From: Roseovarius sp.
Lineage (GTDB): Bacteria; Pseudomonadota; Alphaproteobacteria; Rhodobacterales; Rhodobacteraceae
NCBI GenBank assembly: GCA_014359765.1
Contig: JACIYT010000002.1
Span: 1 to 64,000 of the forward strand
Length of the DNA stretch: 64,000 nt
Direction of reading: 5' to 3'
The notes under the pieces: generated by a model
What the model saw: the letters and a program-made list of their open reading frames with translations, nothing else
The model's database searches: none
Told to the model about the DNA's origin: nothing
Translations under genes and position numbers: made by a program
In this document: one piece after another, positions 27,377 to 36,927 of the stretch
Numbering within the stretch: position 1 is the stretch's first letter
Layout of the letters: each line of letters starts with the position of its first letter

Positions 27377-29551
27377 TCAATCGTCGGTATGGGTGAGGCG
27401 CGGCACATCCGCGGCCCCCGCCGAGCCGCGCCCCGAGAGCGAGGGATATTCCATGAAGAAGCGGTGACAGTTGAAGGAAAACTCGCCCTCCGGCTTGGTC
27501 TCGCGGAGGAAATGGCCATCGGGATACATCACCCAGCTCTGCGCCACATCGGCCAGGTTCGCGGCCATGATCTGGCTCACGATCTGCGCCTTGACGGTGG
27601 GGTTCGTGGTCTCGACCAGCGTTTCCACCCGGCGGTTGAGGTTGCGCCCCATCCAGTCGGCCGACGAGATGAACACCCGCGCCGTCTTCGAGGGCAGCCC
27701 CGCGCCATTGCCGAAACAGACGATCCGCGAATGTTCGAGAAACCGCCCGACGATGGACTTCACCCGGATATTGGACGACAGCCCCTTGATTCCGGGGCGC
27801 AGCCCGCAGATGCCGCGCACCACCAGGTCGATCCGCACACCGGCCTCGGAGGCGGCATAGAGCGCGTCGATCACGTCCGGTTCGATGAGCGAGTTCATCT
27901 TGGCCCAGATCGCGGCGGGCCTGCCTGCGCGGGCATGATCGGCCTCGCGCCCGATGAGTTCGATGAGCCGGGACTTGAGCGATTTGGGCGAAATGGCGAG
28001 GTTTTCCAGCCCCTCGGGCTCGGCATAGCCCGAGAGGTAGTTGAATACCTTGATGGCATCGCGGCCGAGCGCGGGATCGCAGGTGAAGAAGCTCAGATCG
28101 GTATAGATGCGCGCGGTGATCGGGTGATAATTGCCGGTGCCGTAATGGGTGTAGGTCACCAGCCGGTCGCCTTCGCGGCGCACCACGGCGGAGATCTTGG
28201 CGTGGGTCTTGAGGTCGATGAAGCCATAGACCACATGCGCGCCCGCGCGCTCCAGCCGCCGCGACTGCCGGATATTGGCCGCCTCGTCGAAGCGCGCCTT
28301 GAGTTCCACCAGCGCGGTCACGGATTTGCCGTCCTCGGCCGCCTCGCAGAGCGCCTCGACGATCGGCGAGTTGCGCGAGGTGCGATAGAGCGTCTGCCTG
28401 ATCGCCAGCACGTCGGGATCGCGCGCCGCCTGCTGGAGAAAGCGCACCACCATGTCGAAGGTCTCGTAGGGGTGGTGGAGCAGCATGTCCTTCTGCCGGA
28501 TCGCGGCGAACATGTCGCCGCCATGATCCTGCACGCGCTCGGGCACGCGCGGGGTGAAGGGCGGCCAGAGCAGATCGGGGCGCGAATCGAGCACCAGTTC
28601 CTTGAGATCGGCGAGCCCGATCATCCCCTCGACCTCCACCACCTCGTCGGGGTGGACGTGCAATTCCTCGGTGATCACCTCGCGCAGCGCCTCGGGCGCG
28701 CCGGCGGTGATCTTCATGCGCACTACCTCGCCGCGGCGGCGGCGCTTCAGGGCCACCTCGAATTCGCGCACCAGATCCTCGGCCTCTTCCTCGACCTCCA
28801 GATCGCTGTCGCGCAGCACGCGAAAGGCACAGTGCGCGACATAGCGATATCCGGGAAAGAGGCTGTTGAGATGCAGCAGCAGCACCTCCTCGAGCGGGAT
28901 CGTGCGATGCGCGCCCTCGGGGGCGGGCAGGCAAACGAAACGGTCGATCTGCTGCGGGATCGGCAGGAGCGCCTGAAGCGGGCGGCGATCGGCCTTGCGT
29001 TCCAGTTGCAGCGCCAGCACGAAGCCGAGATTGGGGATGAACGGAAACGGATGCGCCGGGTCGATCGCCAGCGGCGAGAGCACCGGGAAGATGCTGCGCA
29101 GGAACACCTCGTCGAGATGCGCGCGGTCGGCCTCGTCGAGCGCGTCATGGGTCAGGATCGCGATGCGCTCGCGCTCCATCTCGGCGCGCAGGGTCTCGAA
29201 GGTGTCCTGCTGCGCGTCGAGCAGCTCGCGGGCGTTCTCGTTGATCAGCACGAGCTGTTCGGCGGGCGTCAGCCCGTCGGCGGCAGGCGTGGTGTTGCCG
29301 GTCTTGGCCAGTTCGCGCAGGCCGGCGACGCGCACGTTGTAGAATTCGTCGAGATTGGTGGCCGAGATCGACAGGAAGCGCAGCCGCTCCAGGAGCGGCA
29401 CGCGCGGGTTCTGCGCCTCTTCCAGAACCCGCCAGTTGAAGCCGAGCCAGCTCAGCTCGCGATTGTGAAAGCGGCCCGGCCCGGTGATGTCGAGATCGGG
29501 CAGATCGACCGGTTCGGGGGGAGGGTGCTTGAGGAAATCGGCATGTGTCAT
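27377..29551 (-). CDS. ppk: Polyphosphate kinase 1
   Basis: 724-residue membrane-associated enzyme making polyphosphate from ATP. The N-terminal domain begins [20 protein letters not shown]; the catalytic phospholipase-D-like half contains the autophosphorylated histidine in [20 protein letters not shown] (about 465-484) and a second PLD-like region ([15 protein letters not shown]). Full length. Followed by ppx and preceded by hdaA. Confidence 0.96.
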   Translation of the reverse strand: MTHADFLKHPPPEPVDLPDLDITGPGRFHNRELSWLGFNWRVLEEAQNPRVPLLERLRFLSISATNLDEFYNVRVAGLRELAKTGNTTPAADGLTPAEQLVLINENARELLDAQQDTFETLRAEMERERIAILTHDALDEADRAHLDEVFLRSIFPVLSPLAIDPAHPFPFIPNLGFVLALQLERKADRRPLQALLPIPQQIDRFVCLPAPEGAHRTIPLEEVLLLHLNSLFPGYRYVAHCAFRVLRDSDLEVEEEAEDLVREFEVALKRRRRGEVVRMKITAGAPEALREVITEELHVHPDEVVEVEGMIGLADLKELVLDSRPDLLWPPFTPRVPERVQDHGGDMFAAIRQKDMLLHHPYETFDMVVRFLQQAARDPDVLAIRQTLYRTSRNSPIVEALCEAAEDGKSVTALVELKARFDEAANIRQSRRLERAGAHVVYGFIDLKTHAKISAVVRREGDRLVTYTHYGTGNYHPITARIYTDLSFFTCDPALGRDAIKVFNYLSGYAEPEGLENLAISPKSLKSRLIELIGREADHARAGRPAAIWAKMNSLIEPDVIDALYAASEAGVRIDLVVRGICGLRPGIKGLSSNIRVKSIVGRFLEHSRIVCFGNGAGLPSKTARVFISSADWMGRNLNRRVETLVETTNPTVKAQIVSQIMAANLADVAQSWVMYPDGHFLRETKPEGEFSFNCHRFFMEYPSLSGRGSAGAADVPRLTHTDD

Positions 29552-29602
29552 GGCGGGGTTATGGCGACGGCCTGTAACGGTTCGATGACGCCGAAACTGG
29601 CC

Positions 29603-30280
29603 TCAGCGCGCGGCTTTGTCCAGCATTTCGGCGGCGAGCGCGCGGGTGATCGCCCGCCCCTCGGCCAGCGCGCGCGCATCGAGCGCCGCCACCACCTCAT
29701 GCGCGGCCTCGAAGCTGCGCTCGATTCGCCGCACGAGATAGGGCACGGTGTCGGGGCTGGGTGACAGCTGACGGTCGGCAAAGAGCTTGGCGAGCAGCGC
29801 CGCAAGCAGCGCGTCATCGGGTGGCGCAAGCCGCGCGAGCAGCGTGCCCTCCATCCGGCTCGCCAGATCGGGCAGGCCGAGCCCCCAGCGCACCGGCGCC
29901 GCGCGCGCCGTGACCAGCAGCGCGTGCCCCTCGGCCAGCACCAGGTTGTGCAGGTGGAAAAGCGCCTCCTCGGCGGCACGGTCGCCGGCGATCCTCTGGG
30001 CATCCTCGATCGCCACCGGCCCCGCGGCGAGCGCCGGGATATCGGCCTGCGCCAGCGTCCCGGCGGCCACGATGCGCGCCCCCGACAGCCCCGCCCAGAC
30101 ATGCGCCAGATGGGTCTTGCCCGCGCCCGGCGGCCCGGCCAGCAGCAGCTTGCGCGCGGGCCAGTCGCGCCAGGCCTCGATCAGCGCGACGGCTTCGGCA
30201 TTGGCGGGCGAGACGAAGAAATCGTCGCGCCCGAGCGCCGGGCGCGCAGGCAGATCGAAGCTCAGTTGCCGCGCGCTCAT
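29603..30280 (-). CDS. hdaA: DnaA-related regulator HdaA (Hda)
   Basis: 225-residue AAA+ protein. The N-terminal QLSFDLP is the sliding-clamp-binding motif of Hda proteins; Walker A is AGPPGAGKTHLAHVWA (about 48-63). It lacks the DNA-binding domain IV of DnaA. Bound to DNA-loaded clamp it stimulates ATP hydrolysis by DnaA and so prevents re-initiation of replication. It overlaps perM by 4 bases and precedes ppk by 51. Confidence 0.9.
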   Translation of the reverse strand: MSARQLSFDLPARPALGRDDFFVSPANAEAVALIEAWRDWPARKLLLAGPPGAGKTHLAHVWAGLSGARIVAAGTLAQADIPALAAGPVAIEDAQRIAGDRAAEEALFHLHNLVLAEGHALLVTARAAPVRWGLGLPDLASRMEGTLLARLAPPDDALLAALLAKLFADRQLSPSPDTVPYLVRRIERSFEAAHEVVAALDARALAEGRAITRALAAEMLDKAAR

Positions 30281-31356
30281 CCGTCGCCCTGCTCCGCACC
30301 CTGCGCGTCCAGCCCGCGATAGAGCCGCCCGTTCCGGTATTCCCCGATGGCAAAGCGCGCGATGACGCCCAGCGCCGCCGCCACCGGCACCGCCACCAGC
30401 ATCCCCACGAAGCCGAACAGCGTCCCGAAGGCCGACAGCGCAAAGATGAGCCAGACCGGGTGCAACCCAACCGAAGAGCCGACGAGGCGCGGCGTGAGGA
30501 AGTTACCCTCGATCATCTGCCCCGAGACGAAGATCCCCGCCACCAGCGCGATGCTGACCCAGTCGCCCCAGAACTGAAAGAGCGCGAGGCCCATGGCCAG
30601 CGCCCCGCCGAAGATCGCGCCGACATAGGGGATGAAGGTCACCAGCCCCGCCAGCGCCCCCACCACGAGGCCGAATTGCAGCCCCACCAGCATCAGTGCC
30701 ACCGCGTAATAGGTGCCGAGGATCAGGCAGACCGTGCCCATGCCGCGAACGAACCCCGCCAGCGTCGCGTCGATCTGGCCCGCCAGCCGGCGGATGGTCG
30801 GTGCATGGTCGCGCGGCAGCAACTGGTCGATTTGGGCGATCATGCGATCCCAGTCATGGAGCAGGTAAACCGCCACCACCGGCGCCACCACCAGCAACAC
30901 CACGATGTTGAGCAGCGAAGCGGCCGAGCTGAGCGCGCCCTGGAGGAGCCGCGCGCCCTGCTCGCGGATCGTCTCCCCCAGCGATTGCAGCGACTGGTTG
31001 AGCGCCGAATCGGGCACATAGAGCGCGGGGAATTTCGCGCTGAGAAAGCCCTGGAGATCGCGCGCCAGATGCGGCGCGACCTCGAAGAGGGCAACCGCCT
31101 GATTGACCACCGTCGGAATGATCAGCAGCACCGCGATGACCAGCAAGAGCACCGCCACCGCCGTGATCACCGCCACCGCCGCCGCGCGCCCGAGCCCCAT
31201 GCGCTCCAGCCGGTCGGCGACCGGGTCGAGGAAATAGGCAATCGCCGCGCCCAGCACGAAGGGCATCATCACATCGCCCAGAAGCCACAGCACCACCAGC
31301 GCGACCGCCGCCGCGATGCCCCAGTATTTCACCTGATCCCGAACCGGCAAGGCCAT
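30277..31356 (-). CDS. AI-2E (PerM/TqsA) family transporter
   Basis: 359 residues and about eight membrane segments, with the family region [24 protein letters not shown] and [25 protein letters not shown] near the C-terminus. Substrates of this family are unclear (autoinducer-2 export, Na+/H+ antiport or permease-like roles). ATG at 31356 with GGGGAG upstream is preferred to the track start at 31524, which overlaps the proS start region. First gene of the operon perM-hdaA-ppk-ppx. Confidence 0.85.
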   Translation of the reverse strand: MALPVRDQVKYWGIAAAVALVVLWLLGDVMMPFVLGAAIAYFLDPVADRLERMGLGRAAAVAVITAVAVLLLVIAVLLIIPTVVNQAVALFEVAPHLARDLQGFLSAKFPALYVPDSALNQSLQSLGETIREQGARLLQGALSSAASLLNIVVLLVVAPVVAVYLLHDWDRMIAQIDQLLPRDHAPTIRRLAGQIDATLAGFVRGMGTVCLILGTYYAVALMLVGLQFGLVVGALAGLVTFIPYVGAIFGGALAMGLALFQFWGDWVSIALVAGIFVSGQMIEGNFLTPRLVGSSVGLHPVWLIFALSAFGTLFGFVGMLVAVPVAAALGVIARFAIGEYRNGRLYRGLDAQGAEQGDG

Positions 31357-31522
31357 GCGTGCGCTCCCCTGTGCGGCTCCTGTCTCGCCTCTCGGGGCAG
31401 CGCTTTCAAGAAAAAACGCCGGGGAAAATGCCGCGCGCGCCGCCTTGCCCGCTGTCTTGCCCCCTGTGGCGTTCCCGTCTAGAACGCGCCCGAGTTGCCG
31501 CCCCCAGCCAGAAGGCCCGCCC

Positions 31523-32878
31523 ATGCGTCTGAGCCGCTATTTCCTGCCCGTTCTCAAGGAAACCCCCGCCGAGGCGCAGATCGCCAGCCACCGGCTGATG
31601 CTGCGCGCGGGCATGATCAAGCAGGCGAGCGCCGGGATCTATTCCTGGCTGCCGCTGGGCTTCAAGGTGCTGCGCAAGCTGGAAAACATCGTGCACGAGG
31701 AACAGCTGCGCGCAGGCCATATCCCGATGCTCATGCCGACGCTGCAATCGGCGGATCTGTGGCGCGAGAGCGGGCGCTATGACGATTACGGCGCCGAGAT
31801 GCTGCGCATCAAGGATCGGCACGGGCGCGACATGCTCTACGGCCCGACCAACGAGGAGCTGATCACCGACATATTCCGCGCCCATGTCGGCAGCTACAAG
31901 GATCTGCCGCTCACGCTCTACCATATCCAGTGGAAATTCCGCGACGAGGTGCGCCCGCGCTTCGGCGTGATGCGGGGCCGCGAATTCCTGATGAAGGACG
32001 GCTACAATTTCGACCTGACCAGGGAGGACGCGCTGCACAGCTACAACCGCCACCTGGTGAGCTACCTGCGCACCTATGAGCGGATGGGGCTTCAGGCGAT
32101 CCCGATGCGCGCCGACAGCGGCCCCATCGGCGGCGATGACACGCATGAATTCCTGGTGCTGGCCGATACGGGCGAATCGGAGGTGTTCTACGACAGCGCG
32201 ATCACCGATCTGCGCTTTGGCGACCGCGATATCGACTATGACGATCCCGCGCAGTGCCGCGCTGTGCTCGAGGAATTCACCTCGCGCTATGCCCGCACCG
32301 ACGAGACCCATGACGAGGCGCTCTTCAACGCCATCCCCGAGGAGCGCCGCCGTGTCGCGCGCGGCATCGAGGTGGGGCAGATCTTCTACTTCGGCACCAA
32401 GTATTCCGAGCCGATGGGCGCCACCGTGCAGGGGCCGGACGGCAAGCAGGTGCCGGTCCATATGGGCAGCCACGGTATCGGCGTCTCGCGCCTTGTCGGC
32501 GCGATCATCGAGGCGTCGCACGACGAGCGTGGCATCATCTGGCCCGAAGGTGTGACGCCCTTCCACGCGGGCATCGTCAACCTCAAGCAGGGCGATCCGC
32601 AGGCCGACGCCGCCTGCGAGGCGCTTTATCGCGCGCTTGTCGCGCGCGGGCTCGAGCCGCTCTATGACGACCGCGACGAGCGCGCGGGCGGCAAGTTCGC
32701 CACGATGGACCTGATCGGCCTGCCCTGGCGGATCACCGTGGGGCCGCGCGGGTTGAAGAACGGGGTGGTGGAACTCACCTCGCGGCGCACCGGCGAGAGC
32801 GAGGAAATGCCCCCCGAAACGGCGGTGGAGCGGTTGGCGCAGATTTATGCCGGCCATCTGGCGCGCATCGTTTCGTGA
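31523..32878 (+). CDS. proS: Prolyl-tRNA synthetase (short alphaproteobacterial form)
   Basis: 451-residue class II synthetase. Start [19 protein letters not shown] at 31523 with GAAGG seven bases before it. Motifs include [51 protein letters not shown] and the anticodon-binding domain at the end. It lacks the ~180-residue INS editing domain found in E. coli ProRS, as is usual in alphaproteobacteria; editing of Ala-tRNA-Pro then relies on a separate protein not seen here. Confidence 0.95.
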   Translation: MRLSRYFLPVLKETPAEAQIASHRLMLRAGMIKQASAGIYSWLPLGFKVLRKLENIVHEEQLRAGHIPMLMPTLQSADLWRESGRYDDYGAEMLRIKDRHGRDMLYGPTNEELITDIFRAHVGSYKDLPLTLYHIQWKFRDEVRPRFGVMRGREFLMKDGYNFDLTREDALHSYNRHLVSYLRTYERMGLQAIPMRADSGPIGGDDTHEFLVLADTGESEVFYDSAITDLRFGDRDIDYDDPAQCRAVLEEFTSRYARTDETHDEALFNAIPEERRRVARGIEVGQIFYFGTKYSEPMGATVQGPDGKQVPVHMGSHGIGVSRLVGAIIEASHDERGIIWPEGVTPFHAGIVNLKQGDPQADAACEALYRALVARGLEPLYDDRDERAGGKFATMDLIGLPWRITVGPRGLKNGVVELTSRRTGESEEMPPETAVERLAQIYAGHLARIVS

Positions 32879-32942
32879 TCCCGTTCCCCGCGCCGGCAGG
32901 CTCTTGACTCGGCGGTCGAAATCACGCAAACGGTCCGCCGAT

Positions 32943-33018
<76 letters not shown>

Positions 33019-33088
33019 TTCCACGCCGATACCTGCCAGTCCCGATCCCTGCCCGGTTCGTCCGCCGATCCGTCGTGGCGCGCGCGGC

Positions 33089-33661
33089 TCAGCCCGCGGT
33101 CCCCAGCAGCGCGCCGATGATCGCCAGCGCGCTCTCGCTGTCCCAGTCGGCATCGCCAGTGAGGCGGGCAATCTCGTTGCCCTCGGGGTCGAGGATCACG
33201 GTGACGGGCAGGCCCAGAACGCCCATCTCGCGCGCCAGCGCGCTCCTGGGGTCGCGGTGCAGCGGCAGGTTGGTGATACCGATATCGTCGAAGAATTTCT
33301 TCATTGCCGGCGGCGGGTTGCGGCCCGTGGCGATGGTCACGACGGAAAACGCACCGCCCCCCATCTCGGTCTGGAGCCGCGCCAGCGTCGGCATCTCGGC
33401 GCGGCAGGGCGCGCACCAGGTCGCCCAGAAATTCAGCACCACATGCTGCCCGCGATAATCGGCGAGCGTGCCGGGCGTGCCGTCGGCGCGCTCGAATTCG
33501 GTCAGCGGAACGGGCCGGGGGGTATCGTGGAGCACCAGTTTCTTCATGTGCCCCTCGCGCAGCGCCGCGACTGCGGCGATATCGGCGGCGGCGGCGGGCG
33601 TGGCAAGGTTTGCACCGAGCGCAAGCCCCATATAAAGGACGATCGCGAGACAACGTTTCAT
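33089..33661 (-). CDS. TlpA-family thiol:disulfide oxidoreductase
   Basis: 190 residues. ATG at 33661 has GGAGGG nine bases before it and starts a signal peptide ([18 protein letters not shown]...). The thioredoxin fold carries [20 protein letters not shown] (active site WCAPC, about residue 75) and a cis-proline region [13 protein letters not shown]. Periplasmic reductant, perhaps for cytochrome c maturation or copper delivery. Divergent from argH with 24 bases between the start codons. Confidence 0.9.
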   Translation of the reverse strand: MKRCLAIVLYMGLALGANLATPAAAADIAAVAALREGHMKKLVLHDTPRPVPLTEFERADGTPGTLADYRGQHVVLNFWATWCAPCRAEMPTLARLQTEMGGGAFSVVTIATGRNPPPAMKKFFDDIGITNLPLHRDPRSALAREMGVLGLPVTVILDPEGNEIARLTGDADWDSESALAIIGALLGTAG

Positions 33662-33685
33662 TTTCCCTCCAGAGGGCCGCAACAG

Positions 33686-35077
33686 ATGACCGACACGACC
33701 TCGAACCAGATGTGGGGCGGCCGCTTTGCCGCCGGGCCCGATGCGATCATGGAGGCGATCAACGCCTCGATCGGCTTCGACAGGCGGCTGGCGGCGCAGG
33801 ATATCGCCGGGTCGCGCGCCCATGCCGCCATGCTGGCGGCCACAGGCATCATCAGTGATAGGGATGCGGAGGCGATCAGGGAAGGGCTGCTCACGGTCTT
33901 GTCAGAGATCGAGGAGGGGCGTTTGCGGTTTTCCACCGCGCTCGAGGATATCCACATGAACGTGGAGGCGCGCCTGCGTGAGCTCATCGGCGCGCCGGCC
34001 GGGCGGCTGCATACCGCGCGTTCGCGCAATGACCAGGTGGCGACCGATTTCCGCCTCTGGGTGCGCGATCAGCTCGATGCGGTGGAGCAGGGGCTTCTGG
34101 CGCTGATTCGCGCCTTCCTCGTTCAGGCCGAGGCGGGGGCGGATTGGGTGATGCCCGGTTTCACCCATTTGCAGACCGCACAACCCGTCACCTGGGGCCA
34201 TCACATGATGGCCTATGTCGAGATGTTCGCCCGTGACCTCAGCCGGGTGCGGGACGCGCGCGCGCGGATGAACGAATGCCCGCTGGGGGCTGCGGCGCTG
34301 GCGGGGACCTCCTTTCCGATTGATCGGGAGATGACGGCGCAGGCGCTGGGCTTTGACCGGCCTTGCGCCAATTCGCTCGATGCCGTGAGCGACCGCGATT
34401 TCGCGCTGGAATTCCTCGGGCTGGCCAGCATCTGCGCGATGCATCTCAGCCGGTTCGCCGAGGAGCTGGTGATCTGGTCCTCGGCGCAGTTCCGCTTTGT
34501 GGCCTTGTCGGACCGGTTTTCCACCGGATCGAGCATCATGCCGCAGAAGAAGAACCCCGATGCGGCGGAGCTTATTCGCGCCAAGGTGGGGCGCATCTTC
34601 GGGGCGAACGTGGCGCTGATGATGGTGATGAAGGGCCTGCCCTTGGCCTATTCCAAGGACATGCAGGAGGACAAGGAACAGGTTTTCGACGCCGCCGACA
34701 ACCTCATGCTCGCGCTCGCCGCGATGGAGGGGATGGTGCGCGACATGGAGGCGCAAAGGGACAATCTGGAGGCGGCGGCGGCCTCGGGCTTTTCCACCGC
34801 GACGGATCTCGCCGACTGGCTGGTGCGTGCCCTCGGGATGCCGTTCCGCGAGGCGCATCACGTCACCGGCGCGCTGGTGGCAAAGGCCGAGGCCAAGGGC
34901 TGTGATCTACCCGACCTCAGCCTGGACGAGATGCAGGCGGTGCATGGCGACATCACCGAAGCGGTCTATGATGTGCTCGGCGTCCACAACTCGGTGGCGT
35001 CAAGGATGAGCTATGGCGGCACCGCGCCCGACCAGGTGCGCGCGCAGGTCGCCCGGTGGAAGGAGCGTCTGGCATGA
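33686..35077 (+). CDS. argH: Argininosuccinate lyase
   Basis: 463-residue last enzyme of arginine synthesis, splitting argininosuccinate to arginine and fumarate. The superfamily signature [12 protein letters not shown] (about residue 282) is intact, and [13 protein letters not shown] and [16 protein letters not shown] are also typical. ATG at 33686; the track ORF begins earlier inside the divergent tlpA-like gene. It overlaps the next lipoprotein gene by ATGA. Confidence 0.96.
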   Translation: MTDTTSNQMWGGRFAAGPDAIMEAINASIGFDRRLAAQDIAGSRAHAAMLAATGIISDRDAEAIREGLLTVLSEIEEGRLRFSTALEDIHMNVEARLRELIGAPAGRLHTARSRNDQVATDFRLWVRDQLDAVEQGLLALIRAFLVQAEAGADWVMPGFTHLQTAQPVTWGHHMMAYVEMFARDLSRVRDARARMNECPLGAAALAGTSFPIDREMTAQALGFDRPCANSLDAVSDRDFALEFLGLASICAMHLSRFAEELVIWSSAQFRFVALSDRFSTGSSIMPQKKNPDAAELIRAKVGRIFGANVALMMVMKGLPLAYSKDMQEDKEQVFDAADNLMLALAAMEGMVRDMEAQRDNLEAAAASGFSTATDLADWLVRALGMPFREAHHVTGALVAKAEAKGCDLPDLSLDEMQAVHGDITEAVYDVLGVHNSVASRMSYGGTAPDQVRAQVARWKERLA

Positions 35078-35277
35078 GGGCCGCGATGGCACTGGCCCTG
35101 CTCGCGCTGGCGGCAGGCTGCGGGGTGGAGGGCGATCCGGTGCGGCCGAAGGTGGGCACCGTGGTGAGCGCGGGCTCGGGCGGCAATGTCTCGGCCGGGG
35201 TCGGCGTGACGGTGGGCCGGGTGACCGCCGGGGCCACGAACAAGGGCGTGAACGTCGGCGTCGGGGTCGGGCTGTGA
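35074..35277 (+). CDS. Small lipoprotein, LptM-like
   Basis: 67 residues: a signal peptide, lipobox LAAGCG, then [10 protein letters not shown], close to the GCGxKGPLxxP start of LptM (YifL). The rest is an unusual Gly/Val/Ala-rich tail with near-repeats ([16 protein letters not shown]). It lies between argH and lysA, where LptM-like lipoproteins are common in proteobacteria. LptM in E. coli helps LptD assembly; the tail here differs, so function is inferred. ATGA overlap with argH and GTGA overlap with the next gene. Confidence 0.75.
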   Translation: MRAAMALALLALAAGCGVEGDPVRPKVGTVVSAGSGGNVSAGVGVTVGRVTAGATNKGVNVGVGVGL

Positions 35278-35582
35278 GATGGGTCTGGCTCGGGCTGGCG
35301 CTCTGGGGTGCGGTGCATCCGATGGCGTGGTTTCTCGCGTGGTTTTCGGCGAACGGGTTCGACCTGATGGGCATGGTCGATGCCTGGCACGCGAATGCGG
35401 CGACGAGCGGGCTGGTGTGGGATCTGACCATCGCGGCGGTGACGCTGACGGTCTGGGTCATCGTCGAGAGCGTGGAGCGGCGCGCCTGGCTGGGCTTGCT
35501 GGCGATCCCGGCGACCTTCGGCATCGGTGTCAGCTGTGGCCTGCCGCTCTATCTCTTCCTGCGCGGCCTGTGGCGGGCGTGA
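35274..35582 (+). CDS. DUF2834-type small membrane protein
   Basis: 102 residues with three membrane segments (LGLALWGAVHPMAWFLAWF, WDLTIAAVTLTVWVIVE, LGLLAIPATFGIGVSCGLPLYLF). This is the layout of DUF2834 proteins, whose role is unknown. It starts with GTG at 35274 overlapping the lipoprotein stop, so it is co-translated in the argH-lysA operon. The longer track frame runs antisense to nothing useful and lacks the conserved start. Confidence 0.75.
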   Translation: MRWVWLGLALWGAVHPMAWFLAWFSANGFDLMGMVDAWHANAATSGLVWDLTIAAVTLTVWVIVESVERRAWLGLLAIPATFGIGVSCGLPLYLFLRGLWRA

Positions 35583-35622
35583 GGATTTCGAGTATTTCAG
35601 GAAAGATGAAGCGGGGTCAGGC

Positions 35623-36888
35623 GTGGATCATTTTCTCTATCGCGACGGCGTGCTCCATGCTGAGGACGTGCCGCTGCCCGAGATCGCGGCGGCGGTGGGC
35701 ACACCGTTCTATTGTTATTCCACCGCGACGCTGGTGCGGCATTATCGCCTCTTCGACGAGGCGCTGTCGGGGATGGATCACCTTGTCTGCTATGCCGTGA
35801 AGGCGGCGAGCAACCAGGCGATCCTGCGCACGCTGGGCGCCCTCGGGGCGGGGATGGACGTGGTCTCGGGCGGGGAATACGCGCGCGCCATCGCCGCAGG
35901 TGTGCCGGGCGAGCGGATCGTGTTCTCGGGCGTGGGCAAGACGGCCGAGGAGATGCGCGTGGCGCTTCAGGGCGGCATCCGGCAGTTCAACGTCGAGAGC
36001 GAGCCCGAGTTGCGCGCGCTGAGCGAGGTGGCGGCCGGGCTGGGCAAGGTCGCGCCGATCACCATCCGGGTGAACCCGGACGTGGACGCGATGACCCATG
36101 CCAAGATCGCCACCGGCAAGAGCGAGAACAAGTTCGGCATTCCCATTGCCCGCGCCCGCGCCGTCTATGCCGAGGCGGCATCCCTGCCGGGGCTCGAGGT
36201 GGTGGGGATCGACGTGCATATCGGCAGTCAACTGACCGATCTGGCCCCGTTTCGCGCGGCCTTCGGCAAGGTGGCGGAGCTGACGGAGGTGCTGCGCGCC
36301 GATGGCCACGACATCCGGCGGCTCGATCTGGGGGGTGGGCTGGGGATTCCCTATACCCGCTCGAACGGGGCGCCGCCGCTGCCGACCGAATATGGCGCGC
36401 TCATTCGCGAGGTTCTGGGGCATCTGGGCTGCGAGATCGAGATCGAGCCGGGCCGTCTCATCGTCGGCAATGCCGGTATCCTCGTGAGTTCGGTGATCTA
36501 TGTGAAACAGGGCGAGGGGCGCGATTTCCTGATCCTCGACGCGGCGATGAACGATCTCGTCCGCCCTGCCATGTATGACGCCCATCACGATATCGTGCCC
36601 GTGGTGGAGCCCGCGCCGGGCACCGAGGCGCGCCCTTATGACGTGGTGGGCCCGGTCTGCGAGACCGGCGACACCTTTGCCCGTGCGCGCCATCTGCCGC
36701 CGCTCGCGGCGGGCGATCTGGTGGCCTTTCGCAGCGCCGGGGCCTATGGCGCGGTGATGGCGAGCGAATACAACACCCGCCCGCTGATCCCCGAGGTTCT
36801 CGTGAACGGGCGTGACTTTGCCGTGATCCGCCCGCGCCCGGGCTTTGACGAAATGCTCAATCGCGATACCATCCCCGAATGGCTCTGA
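35623..36888 (+). CDS. lysA: Diaminopimelate decarboxylase
   Basis: 421-residue PLP enzyme making lysine from meso-diaminopimelate. CYAVKAASN holds the PLP lysine (near residue 60); GIDVHIGSQLTD, LGGGLGIPY, EPGRLIVGNAGI, CETGDTFA and SAGAYGAVMASEYN are family motifs. The frame has no ATG near the conserved start, so GTG at 35623 (MDHFLYRDGVLHAEDV) is chosen, with only a weak GGGG upstream. It follows the lipoprotein/DUF2834 pair by 40 bases. Confidence 0.95.
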   Translation: MDHFLYRDGVLHAEDVPLPEIAAAVGTPFYCYSTATLVRHYRLFDEALSGMDHLVCYAVKAASNQAILRTLGALGAGMDVVSGGEYARAIAAGVPGERIVFSGVGKTAEEMRVALQGGIRQFNVESEPELRALSEVAAGLGKVAPITIRVNPDVDAMTHAKIATGKSENKFGIPIARARAVYAEAASLPGLEVVGIDVHIGSQLTDLAPFRAAFGKVAELTEVLRADGHDIRRLDLGGGLGIPYTRSNGAPPLPTEYGALIREVLGHLGCEIEIEPGRLIVGNAGILVSSVIYVKQGEGRDFLILDAAMNDLVRPAMYDAHHDIVPVVEPAPGTEARPYDVVGPVCETGDTFARARHLPPLAAGDLVAFRSAGAYGAVMASEYNTRPLIPEVLVNGRDFAVIRPRPGFDEMLNRDTIPEWL

Positions 36889-36927
36889 CGCTTGGCGCGT
36901 CGGGAACCGGAGAGGGATGCGACCGCG

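Noticed and set aside
25937-29764. 1275-codon plus-strand open frame over ppx-ppk
   Set aside because: Shadow of the two minus-strand genes; no recognisable motif or ribosome binding site.
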